Part shown: positions 8,543 through 16,506 of the stretch, one piece after another
How the letters are laid out: each line of letters begins with the position of its first letter
Position numbering within the stretch: the first letter of the stretch is position 1
DNA from: Planctomycetota bacterium
GTDB lineage: Bacteria; Planctomycetota; UBA1135; GCA-002686595
Reading direction: 5' to 3'
Length of the DNA: 47,720 nt
Assembly: GCA_014237855.1 (NCBI GenBank)
Contig: JABACD010000013.1
Coordinates: 104,029 to 151,748, forward strand
The notes under the pieces: model-generated
What the model was told of the DNA's origin: nothing
Databases searched by the model: none
Seen by the model: only the letters and a program-made list of their open reading frames with translations
Program-made: the position numbers and the translations under genes

Positions 8543-9576
8543 GCCATCCTCCTGACCATCGGTAGTAGAGCCCTGAGAGTAACATCAATCCCCTCCGCCA
8601 ACGAAGTCTGTGGCTTCCACCCCACTGCCTCTGTCAGCCGACTTGTATCTGCCACGAAACTTCGCCGCTCTAGCAATTCAATCTCCACCGAGTCGTCACT
8701 CTCCACCAACACCTGACCACCAGTGCTTGCCTCTACCCGGTCGGCGATCAGGCGCCACACCTCTCCGATGGTATGGCCCTCTCCACTCCCGAGGACATAC
8801 ATGTCATGGCCTGACGACACGGAAGGTGCACCAACGAGCAAGAATGCGTTCACAACATCAACCAAGAAAACATAGTCGCGGACGCGATCATGATTGGAAT
8901 AAGTAAGGAGCGTCTCGCCGGCGAGAGCCTTGGCAATCATGTGGTTGATCACCACCCGGGTCACCACAGAAGTCCGTGCTGTCGGTCCATAAACGTTCGT
9001 CAATCGCAGCGTGGCCGAAGAAATTCCCGCCAGGTCTTCGTAGAGCTTGAGGTACTTCTCTGCCATCAGCTTGTGAATGGCCCAAGCGGTCAGGGGGTCA
9101 TCAGGGTGTTCTTCGTTCACGGGCAAAGAACTGACGCGACCGAACAAGTTCGCCGAGCTGGCAAACACCACGCGCGGGCTGATTCCCTGTGTGCGACACA
9201 CGTCCAACAGGTGCAGGGTAGGCAAGGCATTAGATGCCAGGTCCTGCCCCAGGTCATAGCCAGAGCGGTAGTGGTACTCTCTCGCGGCCAGGTGGAAGAC
9301 GCAATCGACCCCGGGGAGCACCTCTTCCCAGGTCTTTCGGTTGGAAATGTCGCCACAACGAAAGGAGATATCTGCCACCGACTCAGTGGGAGCCCACGCA
9401 TCAGCCTGGGACTGATCCAAGACGACTATCCGGCAATCAACGGCTGCAAGCGACTGGGTCAACGCCGACCCGATGTAGCCACGACCACCGGTAACCAGGA
9501 CCGTGCGACCGGAGTACGCATCCAAGGGCACTTTCAGCGGAGCTGAGGAAGCCGTGTCATCGTGGGGGGTGGGCAT
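8539..9576 (-). CDS. Extended SDR with the catalytic Tyr position replaced by Trp
   Basis: A 345-residue extended SDR from ATG 9576 (MPTPHDDTAS). The frame stays open to 9798, but that stretch overlaps the aminotransferase gene and does not look like protein. Cofactor motif TGGRGYIGS is at residues 29-37 and the serine pair FASSANLFG near 138-146. At the expected Y-x3-K site the protein reads TAWAIHKLMAEKY, with W165 where catalytic tyrosine belongs and K169 retained. Downstream RLTNVYGP and RDYVFLVDVV are normal for the family. The enzyme may be catalytically altered or act only as a partner. It lies 154 bp after the aminotransferase and overlaps the next SDR by four bases. Confidence 0.85.
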   Translation of the reverse strand: MPTPHDDTASSAPLKVPLDAYSGRTVLVTGGRGYIGSALTQSLAAVDCRIVVLDQSQADAWAPTESVADISFRCGDISNRKTWEEVLPGVDCVFHLAAREYHYRSGYDLGQDLASNALPTLHLLDVCRTQGISPRVVFASSANLFGRVSSLPVNEEHPDDPLTAWAIHKLMAEKYLKLYEDLAGISSATLRLTNVYGPTARTSVVTRVVINHMIAKALAGETLLTYSNHDRVRDYVFLVDVVNAFLLVGAPSVSSGHDMYVLGSGEGHTIGEVWRLIADRVEASTGGQVLVESDDSVEIELLERRSFVADTSRLTEAVGWKPQTSLAEGIDVTLRALLPMVRRMA

Positions 9577-9730
9577 TACTTGAGAAAATGAATCTTCGAT
9601 CGCGCACAGCCGGTCGCCTGGGCAGTTGGAGCCCCATGCCCAGATCCCGGAGCACCCGGAATTCCACACCACGGACAAGGAGAACCCTGCGCTCCCCTCC
9701 AACCATAACCCGGAGTCTCGCTCACCACCC

Positions 9731-10852
9731 TCATCGAGGTGCACCCCCTTCATCGCAGCCGGCAAAGGCCTGAACAGCCTCGATGATGGTCTCGGCATCG
9801 GCCGCCGACAACCCCGGGTAGATGGGAAGAGAGAGGATCTCGCGGGCTGCAGCCTCGGTCTCCGACAGTCCGCTCCCGACTGTCAGCCTCCCCTGGTAGG
9901 CCGGCTGAAGGTGAACAGGCCTGGGGTAGTGAACCTGAGCGGCAATACCGCTCTCTCTGAGATGATCCTTCAGCGCGTCCCTCTGAGCTGTGCGTAGGAC
10001 GTACTGGTGATAGACGTGTGTTGCCTCCTCCCGTGCCGCCGGAGTGACGACCTTACAGCTCGCCAGGCCTGAGTTGTAGAGCGCAGCAATTTGGGATCGC
10101 GCTTGGTTGTCCTGATCGAGATAGCGCAGCTTGACCCTCAGGACCGCGGACTGCAGCTCATCCAGACGAGAGTTCCCGCCAGGAACGTGACTGACGAACC
10201 GCTCTTCCCAGCCATACTCCCGTAGAAGGCGAACCCGTGAGGCGAGCTCAGGATTGCTGGTCACGACCATTCCGCCATCACCCAGAGCTCCCAGGTTCTT
10301 CGTGGGGTAAAAGCTGAAACACCCGAGGTCTCCACGAGAGCCCAGTCGAGCTCCCTTGTAGGTTGCCCCATGCGCCTGAGCACAATCTTCGATCACCCGG
10401 AGACCATGCTTTTCAGCAATCGCCAAGATCGGGTCGAGATCGACTGTCTGACCATAGATGTGGACTGGCACAATGGCCTTGGTCCTGGCACTTATCGCCG
10501 CCGCAACTCGCTCCGGGTCCATCGAGAAGAAACCCGGCTCGATGTCGACCAGCACTGGAGTTGCTCCCGCCTGTTCGATCGCCGCGACGGTTGCGACAGC
10601 GGTGTGCGAGACCGTGATCACCTCATCACCAGGCTCCAAACCACATGCTTCGATTGCCATGCGCAGGGCGTCGGTGCCGCTGCCAACCCCAACACCGTGG
10701 TCAGCCTGAACATAGGTCGCAAACTCCGCCTCGAAGGATTTCACCTCTTCACCAAGCACGTACCAACCACTCTCCAGCACTCGAGAGATCGCCTCGTCGA
10801 TCTCTGCCTTGTGTGCCAGATACTGGAGCCCCGGATTACCGCAGAAGATCAT
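9731..10852 (-). CDS. DegT/DnrJ/EryC1/StrS sugar aminotransferase
   Basis: A 373-residue PLP-dependent aminotransferase of the family that adds an amino group to keto-deoxysugars linked to a nucleotide. [14 protein letters not shown] near residues 53-66 forms the PLP phosphate pocket, EDCAQAHGA near 155-163 holds the ring-contacting aspartate, and the Schiff-base lysine is K185 in [24 protein letters not shown] near the C-terminus is typical. It starts at ATG 10852, overlapping the stop of the methyltransferase by four bases (ATGA). With the methyltransferase and three SDRs it points to an amino, possibly C-methylated, deoxysugar. Whether the amino group goes to C3 or C4 cannot be decided here. 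Confidence 0.9.
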   Translation of the reverse strand: MIFCGNPGLQYLAHKAEIDEAISRVLESGWYVLGEEVKSFEAEFATYVQADHGVGVGSGTDALRMAIEACGLEPGDEVITVSHTAVATVAAIEQAGATPVLVDIEPGFFSMDPERVAAAISARTKAIVPVHIYGQTVDLDPILAIAEKHGLRVIEDCAQAHGATYKGARLGSRGDLGCFSFYPTKNLGALGDGGMVVTSNPELASRVRLLREYGWEERFVSHVPGGNSRLDELQSAVLRVKLRYLDQDNQARSQIAALYNSGLASCKVVTPAAREEATHVYHQYVLRTAQRDALKDHLRESGIAAQVHYPRPVHLQPAYQGRLTVGSGLSETEAAAREILSLPIYPGLSAADAETIIEAVQAFAGCDEGGAPR

Positions 10853-12069
10853 CCAAGCACCTCAACCCGCGGCGTGTACACCAGCCACCGGCCGCCAGCC
10901 CCTTGGAAGCTCTCCTCCTTGGCCATGATCTCGGCTGCGTGGTTCCAGGCGAAGAGCAAGGCGACATCAGGGTAGTCAGCCTCGAATTCCTGATAGTGGC
11001 GAACAGGAATGTGTGCGCCTGGGCTGAACTTGCCTTGCTTGATGGGGGTGGTATCGCTGATGAACTCAACGAGGTCCGGCGTGATTCCGCAGTAGTTCGT
11101 TACCGTCGTGCTCTTCGATGTAGCACCGTACCCCACAACCCTCTTGCCCTGCGCCTTGAGCTGCCGCAACTGCTCCATCAATTCATCACGAGACCGTTCA
11201 ATATTGGAGCGCAGCTGGGCGTAAGTCTCCGGGCGGTGAAGGCCAAGCCTCTCCTCCGTGGCGCGCAATGCGGCCACCGACTCCGATGCAACTCGCGCGC
11301 CCTTGTGTCCAATCACGTAGCGCATGGATCCCCCATGCACTCCCAGGGACCTCACATCTATCACCTCGAGACCATGTTGCTCCACGAGGTGGCTGATGGA
11401 CTTGAGTGAGAAGTAGAAGACGTGCTCGTCATAGATCTGGTCGTAGGACGTCTTCTCGACAATATCCCCAAGGTAAGGATCCTCGAAGATCAGCACCCCC
11501 TGCGGCTTTAGCAAGAGCTTGACGCCGGCGATCACGGAGTGAATGTCGGGTATGTGGCACATGACATTCGCTCCCAAGAAAGCGTCCGCCGGACCGTGCT
11601 CCGCCAGGATCTCGCTGGCGAGCTCTTCGTCGAAGAACCTGCAGATCGTCTGGACGCCCTTCTCCATGGCGACCTGAGCAACATTCAGAGAGGGCTCAAT
11701 TCCCAGGTGTCGATGGCCGGCCTGGCGAAAGTGCTGCAACATGATTCCATCATTGCTGCCGATCTCGACCACGAAGGGGTCCACGCTCCCCAGGTACTCG
11801 TTCATCACTCCATCAGCCATCTCCTTGAAGTGCGTCGCCATCCGGGTGGACGTCGAAGAGAAGAACGCGTAGTTCTCATGGAACATCTTCTCCGGCGCAA
11901 CCTGCTCTATTAACTGCACCATGCCGCAGTCCGAACAGAAGGCCACAGACAGGTCGTAGAAGTATTCCTCCCCGAATTCCGCCGGACTTAGAAAGCCATT
12001 TGCGATCGGCATCCTCCCGAACGACATGAATGGGCTGAGAGTTGCGCGGCAAGTTCGACATTCCTTCAT
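10849..12069 (-). CDS. SAM-dependent methyltransferase with zinc-binding N-domain (sugar C-methyltransferase type)
   Basis: A 406-residue three-part methyltransferase. The N-terminal domain has C4-x2-C7 and C45-x2-C48, the four-cysteine zinc site of the Methyltransf_13 type. A Rossmann methyltransferase core follows with SAM motif [11 protein letters not shown] at about residues 101-111. The C-terminal domain contains [16 protein letters not shown], typical of the Methyltransf_14 region found in NDP-hexose C-3-methyltransferases such as TylC3 and NovU. It probably C-methylates a nucleotide-linked keto-sugar, though some relatives act on other substrates. The gene lies 6 bp after the preceding glycosyltransferase and is coupled by a 4-bp overlap to the aminotransferase. 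Confidence 0.87.
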   Translation of the reverse strand: MKECRTCRATLSPFMSFGRMPIANGFLSPAEFGEEYFYDLSVAFCSDCGMVQLIEQVAPEKMFHENYAFFSSTSTRMATHFKEMADGVMNEYLGSVDPFVVEIGSNDGIMLQHFRQAGHRHLGIEPSLNVAQVAMEKGVQTICRFFDEELASEILAEHGPADAFLGANVMCHIPDIHSVIAGVKLLLKPQGVLIFEDPYLGDIVEKTSYDQIYDEHVFYFSLKSISHLVEQHGLEVIDVRSLGVHGGSMRYVIGHKGARVASESVAALRATEERLGLHRPETYAQLRSNIERSRDELMEQLRQLKAQGKRVVGYGATSKSTTVTNYCGITPDLVEFISDTTPIKQGKFSPGAHIPVRHYQEFEADYPDVALLFAWNHAAEIMAKEESFQGAGGRWLVYTPRVEVLG

Positions 12070-12075
12070 GGCCGT

Positions 12076-13023
12076 TCACCTCCCGGGAAGCATTCCCCTG
12101 AGAACCGACAGCGGGCGCTGCACAGAGTCGAACAAGGAGCCTTTGAGTCGCGCCCTCCTGTCACTGATGTATGTGTCGAAGATGTAGTCATCTGCTTTCG
12201 AGTGTCTCACAACGAATGGAGGGTGTTCGAGATCATGCAGCTCAGCAGACACCGCCAGCGATCCCAAGTGGGGAGCCCCTCCCATGGCGTGGGTGGCCTT
12301 GGGGTGCTCCAAGCCCACGTTGGCCACCAGATTGACCCTGGGCTCTATCGCCAGCCCACCCTGCGACCAGGACGCGTATTTCCATTGATGGTCCCAGGTG
12401 TCGATACGGTCGGGGTCCTGATACATGTCGTCGAAGAGAGAGGTCCAAAACCCCTGCTCGAACCTCCCGCGGCCGAGGGTCTCCACCAGGTCGCTCCGCT
12501 TGAACTCCGGCCACGATTTCATCTCGTAATCGTAGTGCTCCCACGCCCTCCGCCATGATGCCCACCCCCAGCACCCCGGATACTTCGAGAAGTGATAGCT
12601 GTACTTGCTCCTCTCCCGGCCTAGCTGAAAGTTGTTTCCACTTATCGTCATGACCCGTTCGTCATGGCGATAACGCTGGAGTAGTTCCGCGCAATATGGA
12701 AAGAACGAGGCGCTCGGCACCGTGTCGTCCTCGAGGAAGATAGCCTCCTCCACCTCTGAGAAGACCCACTCGATCCCCGTTGAAACGCGCCGCCCACAGC
12801 CCAGGTTTTCCTCCGAGAAGTTCCGGGAGACCTCGCAATCCCAATCGACTCGATCCAAGACCGCCCTGGCCCGCTGGCACGACTCGACCTCTGTCACGTT
12901 TCGTGGTCCATCAGCAATGACGAACAACTTTTCTGGCTTCGCCTCGGCGATTCGCTCAAAGGTCATCTCCGTCACATCCGGACGGTTGAATATGAGGAAG
13001 GCAACAGGCGTTGATAGCGGCAT
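12076..13023 (-). CDS. Glycosyltransferase, HlpA-like GT-A family
   Basis: A 315-residue GT-A-type protein. It starts PVAFLIFNRPDVTEMTFERI, has a sugar-nucleotide strand LFVIADGPRN, a segment NLGCGRRVSTGI, and the metal-binding EDDTVPSASFFPYC near residue 97. WGWASWRRAWEHYD and WDHQWKYASW are characteristic of the group often annotated as hemolytic protein HlpA-like glycosyltransferases. No signal peptide or membrane span is visible. The gene follows the first gene of the operon by 15 bp and precedes the methyltransferase by 6 bp, so it likely belongs to the same transcript. It probably adds one residue to the glycan; specificity is unknown. Confidence 0.8.
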   Translation of the reverse strand: MPLSTPVAFLIFNRPDVTEMTFERIAEAKPEKLFVIADGPRNVTEVESCQRARAVLDRVDWDCEVSRNFSEENLGCGRRVSTGIEWVFSEVEEAIFLEDDTVPSASFFPYCAELLQRYRHDERVMTISGNNFQLGRERSKYSYHFSKYPGCWGWASWRRAWEHYDYEMKSWPEFKRSDLVETLGRGRFEQGFWTSLFDDMYQDPDRIDTWDHQWKYASWSQGGLAIEPRVNLVANVGLEHPKATHAMGGAPHLGSLAVSAELHDLEHPPFVVRHSKADDYIFDTYISDRRARLKGSLFDSVQRPLSVLRGMLPGR

Positions 13024-13038
13024 CAGGAAAAATTGGAG

Positions 13039-14022
13039 TTACGCTCCCACGCGGAGAAACCTCTCGTAGAGCATCCCTAGTGCTTGCACGTGCCCGAGGG
13101 AGTTCTCATAAATGTGGTTCTGCAGGGATGGGTACCTGTCTCGATCCCGCCAGATGGCGCCATTCAAGACTCCTGAGAGACCGCGGATGATCATCTTGAT
13201 CGATTGAAACAACAGCACAGGACGCGACGCCCCCCCCGAGGGTTCCGCCCCATCGCCAGATGAGTCGCAGGAGGAGCGCCCGGACGCGAACCAGCTCCGC
13301 AGGATCCAGCGCCAGGTCATCTTCTCGCGGCGAACAAGATGGTGAACGTACATGTTGGAATCATAGTAGAGGCGCTCATTCGGCGCCATTTCGCGTACAC
13401 GGTCTTGAAGCTCTGTCTCTTCGCCATAACCCAGCCGCTGTCCAGACATCCCGAGCCTGACATCGAACCCCTTCAGCTTGCTCAGTAGACTCCGGCGAAT
13501 GAACAGGTTCCCCCCCCTGAGGAACTCCTCGGGTTCCAGCATATGAGACTCGGAAGAGAGCTCGAATGCGCCATACTGGTCATCCCACCAGTTCGGCTTA
13601 CTCGACTGGTAGAACGCATAGTAGGGGCCGCCAAAGACAGCCGGTGCGTGCTCGTCGATGATCTCACTTGCCGCCGTCAACCACTGCGGGGGCGCCTTGC
13701 AATCGTCATCGATGTAGGCCACGTACTGACCGTTAGCTTCCTGCCAACCCCGGTTGCGCGCGTGGGATAAGCCGCAGGTCGCTTCACAGCAATAACGCAC
13801 GTTGGAGTTCCGCCTGATGAGGTCTTCCGTGATCCGTCGTGTTTCGTCAGTGGAACCGTTATCGACCACGACGACCTCGTAACGAGACCGATCGAAATCC
13901 TGCTCGCAAAGTGTTTGCAGAACATCGGCAAGGAGACTGGCTCTGTTCCTCGTGCAGATGATGACACTGACCACCAAGGTCGGATCTTCTGGACGTTGCA
14001 TGCCGGTGGGACAGGCTAGCAC
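13039..14022 (-). CDS. Glycosyltransferase family 2
   Basis: A 327-residue GT2 that begins the minus-strand operon. The core is VSVIICTRNRASLLADVL at about residue 18, VVVVDNGSTDETRR near 50, CGLSHARNRGW near 85 and YIDDDCKAPP near 101, where DDD is the metal-binding motif. The frame begins at GTG 14022; ATG 14001 gives a product seven residues shorter and equally convincing. C8 tracts at 13230-13237 and 13510-13517 on the plus strand are G8 in the coding strand (Gly-Gly codons). The divergent neighbour across 364 bp is a polysaccharide deacetylase. Probably cytoplasmic or peripheral. Confidence 0.87.
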   Translation of the reverse strand: MLACPTGMQRPEDPTLVVSVIICTRNRASLLADVLQTLCEQDFDRSRYEVVVVDNGSTDETRRITEDLIRRNSNVRYCCEATCGLSHARNRGWQEANGQYVAYIDDDCKAPPQWLTAASEIIDEHAPAVFGGPYYAFYQSSKPNWWDDQYGAFELSSESHMLEPEEFLRGGNLFIRRSLLSKLKGFDVRLGMSGQRLGYGEETELQDRVREMAPNERLYYDSNMYVHHLVRREKMTWRWILRSWFASGRSSCDSSGDGAEPSGGASRPVLLFQSIKMIIRGLSGVLNGAIWRDRDRYPSLQNHIYENSLGHVQALGMLYERFLRVGA

Positions 14023-14386
14023 CGGCCATTCAAACGGTCAAGCTGGCCGGCTTTGGGTCGCGCGCTGATTCATGGAGCTGGACAGCACGTGAAGAGGTCC
14101 TGGTGATAGCGAGCCTCACGCATCCTCGTATGGAGAGCGACTCGATTATTTCTTGCTAGCAGCGTCAGGGCTTGCCATTAGGACCTTCTCTGGCCGCTGC
14201 TGAGCATCAGGCCTGACCCCCCCCTTGCGGTGGTGGTTGTGCCTTGCGGACAACAGGACTCTCCGACCCTGGAGAATGAGTGCTCAAATCTCCGAAGATG
14301 GGTATATGCCAGGGCGGTCAAGGCCCTTCTACTGATCGAACCTGATATGGCTCAGCGATGAGCCCCCCCTGTTCGAGTGGCTTCTT
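14023..14386. other. Intergenic region between divergent glycan genes
   Basis: A 364-bp gap between the minus-strand glycosyltransferase and the plus-strand deacetylase. It must hold the promoters for both directions, but I could not find a convincing -35/-10 pair. Visible elements are a perfect 10-bp palindrome TCAGGCCTGA near 14207-14216 and a C8 run at 14217-14224. No RNA gene or coding sequence is supported. Confidence 0.5.
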
Positions 14387-15457
14387 GTGGCAACCCCAGT
14401 GATCACGAGACTGAAGAGAGCGATAAGAGAAACGCGAGGCGCCCTTGGCCCCCGCGGTGCAATCCTTGCCTACCACCGAATTGCTCCCGTGGAGGACGAC
14501 TGCTACGGGCTTTGCGTCACCCCGGAGCACTTCGAACAACACCTGCGAGTGATCCGCGACCGGTTCAACCCGATGAGCCTGTCCGATTTGGGAGACTCGC
14601 TCCACAGCGGTCGGCTCCCGGACAGGTCTGTGTGCGTGACCTTTGATGATGGGTATAGCGACAACTTGCTGGTCGCCAAGCCCCTGCTCGAAGCCTATGG
14701 AGTGCCCGCAACCGTGTTTGTGACGAGCGGTCGGTCAGGCCGGGATCGCGAGTTCTGGTGGGATGAGCTCCAGGGTCTGTTCCTGAGCTCGGGCGACTTG
14801 CCGGAGACGCTCGAATTAGAGATCAATGGCGAGAGGCGCACCTGGAACCTTGGTCAGAGCCAGGCGGATTCGGGGGCGCCCCCCTGGTGTCTGCTAGATC
14901 CGGAAGACCTGACCAACGCACCCACGGCACGCCACCGTGTCCTTGGCGAGATCTACTCCCTGATCCGGCCGATGCGAGATCGTGAGCAATGGGCGGTACT
15001 TGACCAGCTCCAGAGTTGGTCAGGAGGCCGACCGATGGTACGCCCAGTGGTGCGGGCCATGGAGCTTGAAGAAACCGTGACGCTGTCCAGTGGCGGCCTG
15101 ATCGAAGTCGGGGGTCACACGATCAATCACCCTTTCCTCGGCCTCCTGTCAGAGGAGGAACAGAGGCAGGAGATCCTTGAGGGCAAGCAAGATCTGGAGC
15201 GAGCCCTGGGTCGTCGGGTGCGAGCCTTCGCCTTTCCATTTGGGCACTACAACGAGACAACTCTTGGAATCCTCGAGGCCTCGGAGTTCGAGTATGCGTG
15301 CACCTGTATTCCACAGGAGGTACGCCTTGACAGCCCCGCATTGCTGCTACCCAGGAGGGGCGTCGGGGATTGGGATGGAGATCGGCTGGCACTTGAACTC
15401 GAGTACCTTGTGCGCCCAGCCCGGACTCGGCTGCTCGAGAGGCTTCACCTGGCCTAG
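14387..15457 (+). CDS. Polysaccharide deacetylase (NodB/CE4 family)
   Basis: A 356-residue CE4 protein with a GTG start. GAILAYHRIAP near residue 25 is the usual opening. VTFDDGYSDN carries the catalytic D87 and metal-binding D88, and GGHTINHP near 241-248 gives the HxxxH metal site. A roughly 120-residue insertion separates these two motifs, and AFAFPFGHYNE follows at about 283-293. It should remove N-acetyl groups from the glycan or from a lipid-linked intermediate. No clear signal peptide or lipobox is seen, so it may act in the cytoplasm or at the membrane. It opens a plus-strand block and is followed 37 bp later by the cysteine-rich gene. Metal-site residues look intact. Confidence 0.85.
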   Translation: MATPVITRLKRAIRETRGALGPRGAILAYHRIAPVEDDCYGLCVTPEHFEQHLRVIRDRFNPMSLSDLGDSLHSGRLPDRSVCVTFDDGYSDNLLVAKPLLEAYGVPATVFVTSGRSGRDREFWWDELQGLFLSSGDLPETLELEINGERRTWNLGQSQADSGAPPWCLLDPEDLTNAPTARHRVLGEIYSLIRPMRDREQWAVLDQLQSWSGGRPMVRPVVRAMELEETVTLSSGGLIEVGGHTINHPFLGLLSEEEQRQEILEGKQDLERALGRRVRAFAFPFGHYNETTLGILEASEFEYACTCIPQEVRLDSPALLLPRRGVGDWDGDRLALELEYLVRPARTRLLERLHLA

Positions 15458-15494
15458 CCGAAGAGCCTGATGGGCTACCCCGATCTCTCGAAAC

Positions 15495-16337
15495 ATGTAT
15501 CTTGCCGCTTCCATCACCGCCAGAGGGCAGACCCCGCACCAGAACACGCTCCTCGGCACTCTTGAAATCCGGAGACATGCGTTGATCGATTGGCACTCCC
15601 TCTACACCGACGACTTCATGTACCAGAGCCGCTGCTGGGAAGGAGGCTGTGAGTCTTACTGCTGCACCGGTTGGTCCCAGGTTACCCGTAGCTTCTCGTT
15701 CATGGAGCAGGGCGGGGGACCGCTGCTGCCGCTCTTTGCCGGAGAGTACGAGTTCCTCAAGCACAGCGGTCTGTTGCAGGACACCTTTGAAGAGACCCAC
15801 CGCTGCAAGACCATAAGCCTCAAGAACGGAGCTGCCTTCAGCATCGACATGGTGACCTGCAAGCTAGGTGGAGTCTGTAGTGATCATGGCTGGAGGCCTT
15901 CCATCTGTCGCCTGTATCCATTTGCTCCAGCCGTAACCCTTGAGGGTGAGATCACTGGGCTGGAGAAGATGAACCTGTACGACCACTTCTGGGAGGATCT
16001 GGAGGCGACCGGACCCTGCACGATCGTGTCGATGTCTCCTGAGGCATCGGGAGGCTTTCAGCGCCTTTGTAAGGGGCTGATGCAAGACCCCCGGAACATC
16101 TTCCTGTTCATGGCCCGCTCGCTCTTTGTGCAGTCAGTAGTTGATAGCACCCGTGAACAGCAACAGTTGATGACCGACGCCACCCCCGGAGAGTTCTTCT
16201 CCCACTGGGAAAAGCTCTACCTGCTCGGAAAGCTGTTCGACAAGGATCAGGTCAACGCCGACCTGACAGCCCTGTACGAAGAGTTCGCACTGCGGTATGG
16301 CGATCCCTTCTCTTCCCCTGGTTCCCAATGTGATTGA
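15495..16337 (+). CDS. YkgJ-like cysteine-cluster protein
   Basis: A 280-residue soluble-looking protein with a cysteine-rich core. RCWEGGCESYCC near residues 46-57 provides the first cluster; further cysteines follow in HRCKT, VTCKLGGVCSD and RPSICRLYPFAP. The last segment matches the end of the YkgJ (UPF0153) zinc/iron-binding core. The family has no established biochemical role; cysteine spacing suggests a metal site or an iron-sulfur cluster. ATG 15495 is the only clear start, although the first 30 residues carry no recognisable feature. Its place between a deacetylase and a methyltransferase fusion suggests a role in glycan modification, but that is inference from position only. Confidence 0.6.
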   Translation: MYLAASITARGQTPHQNTLLGTLEIRRHALIDWHSLYTDDFMYQSRCWEGGCESYCCTGWSQVTRSFSFMEQGGGPLLPLFAGEYEFLKHSGLLQDTFEETHRCKTISLKNGAAFSIDMVTCKLGGVCSDHGWRPSICRLYPFAPAVTLEGEITGLEKMNLYDHFWEDLEATGPCTIVSMSPEASGGFQRLCKGLMQDPRNIFLFMARSLFVQSVVDSTREQQQLMTDATPGEFFSHWEKLYLLGKLFDKDQVNADLTALYEEFALRYGDPFSSPGSQCD

Positions 16338-16506
16338 GTGACAACTCGATTGCTCGAGACACGGGTTGGTCGAGTAGATAGCGACTGAGTGGTCCTGGCT
16401 ATTCGACAGTTCCAGGCACCTCAATGCCTCTATTGCGGTGAGGTGAGAGGTGTAATTTCGAGCACTGGCTTACCCCGCGAACAAGAGCCGCCAACTCCGT
16501 GGAGAT

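Noticed and set aside
9577..9798. N-terminal extension of the third SDR to 9798
   Set aside because: It would overlap the aminotransferase gene, and the encoded residues carry no fold signal; homology begins shortly after ATG 9576.
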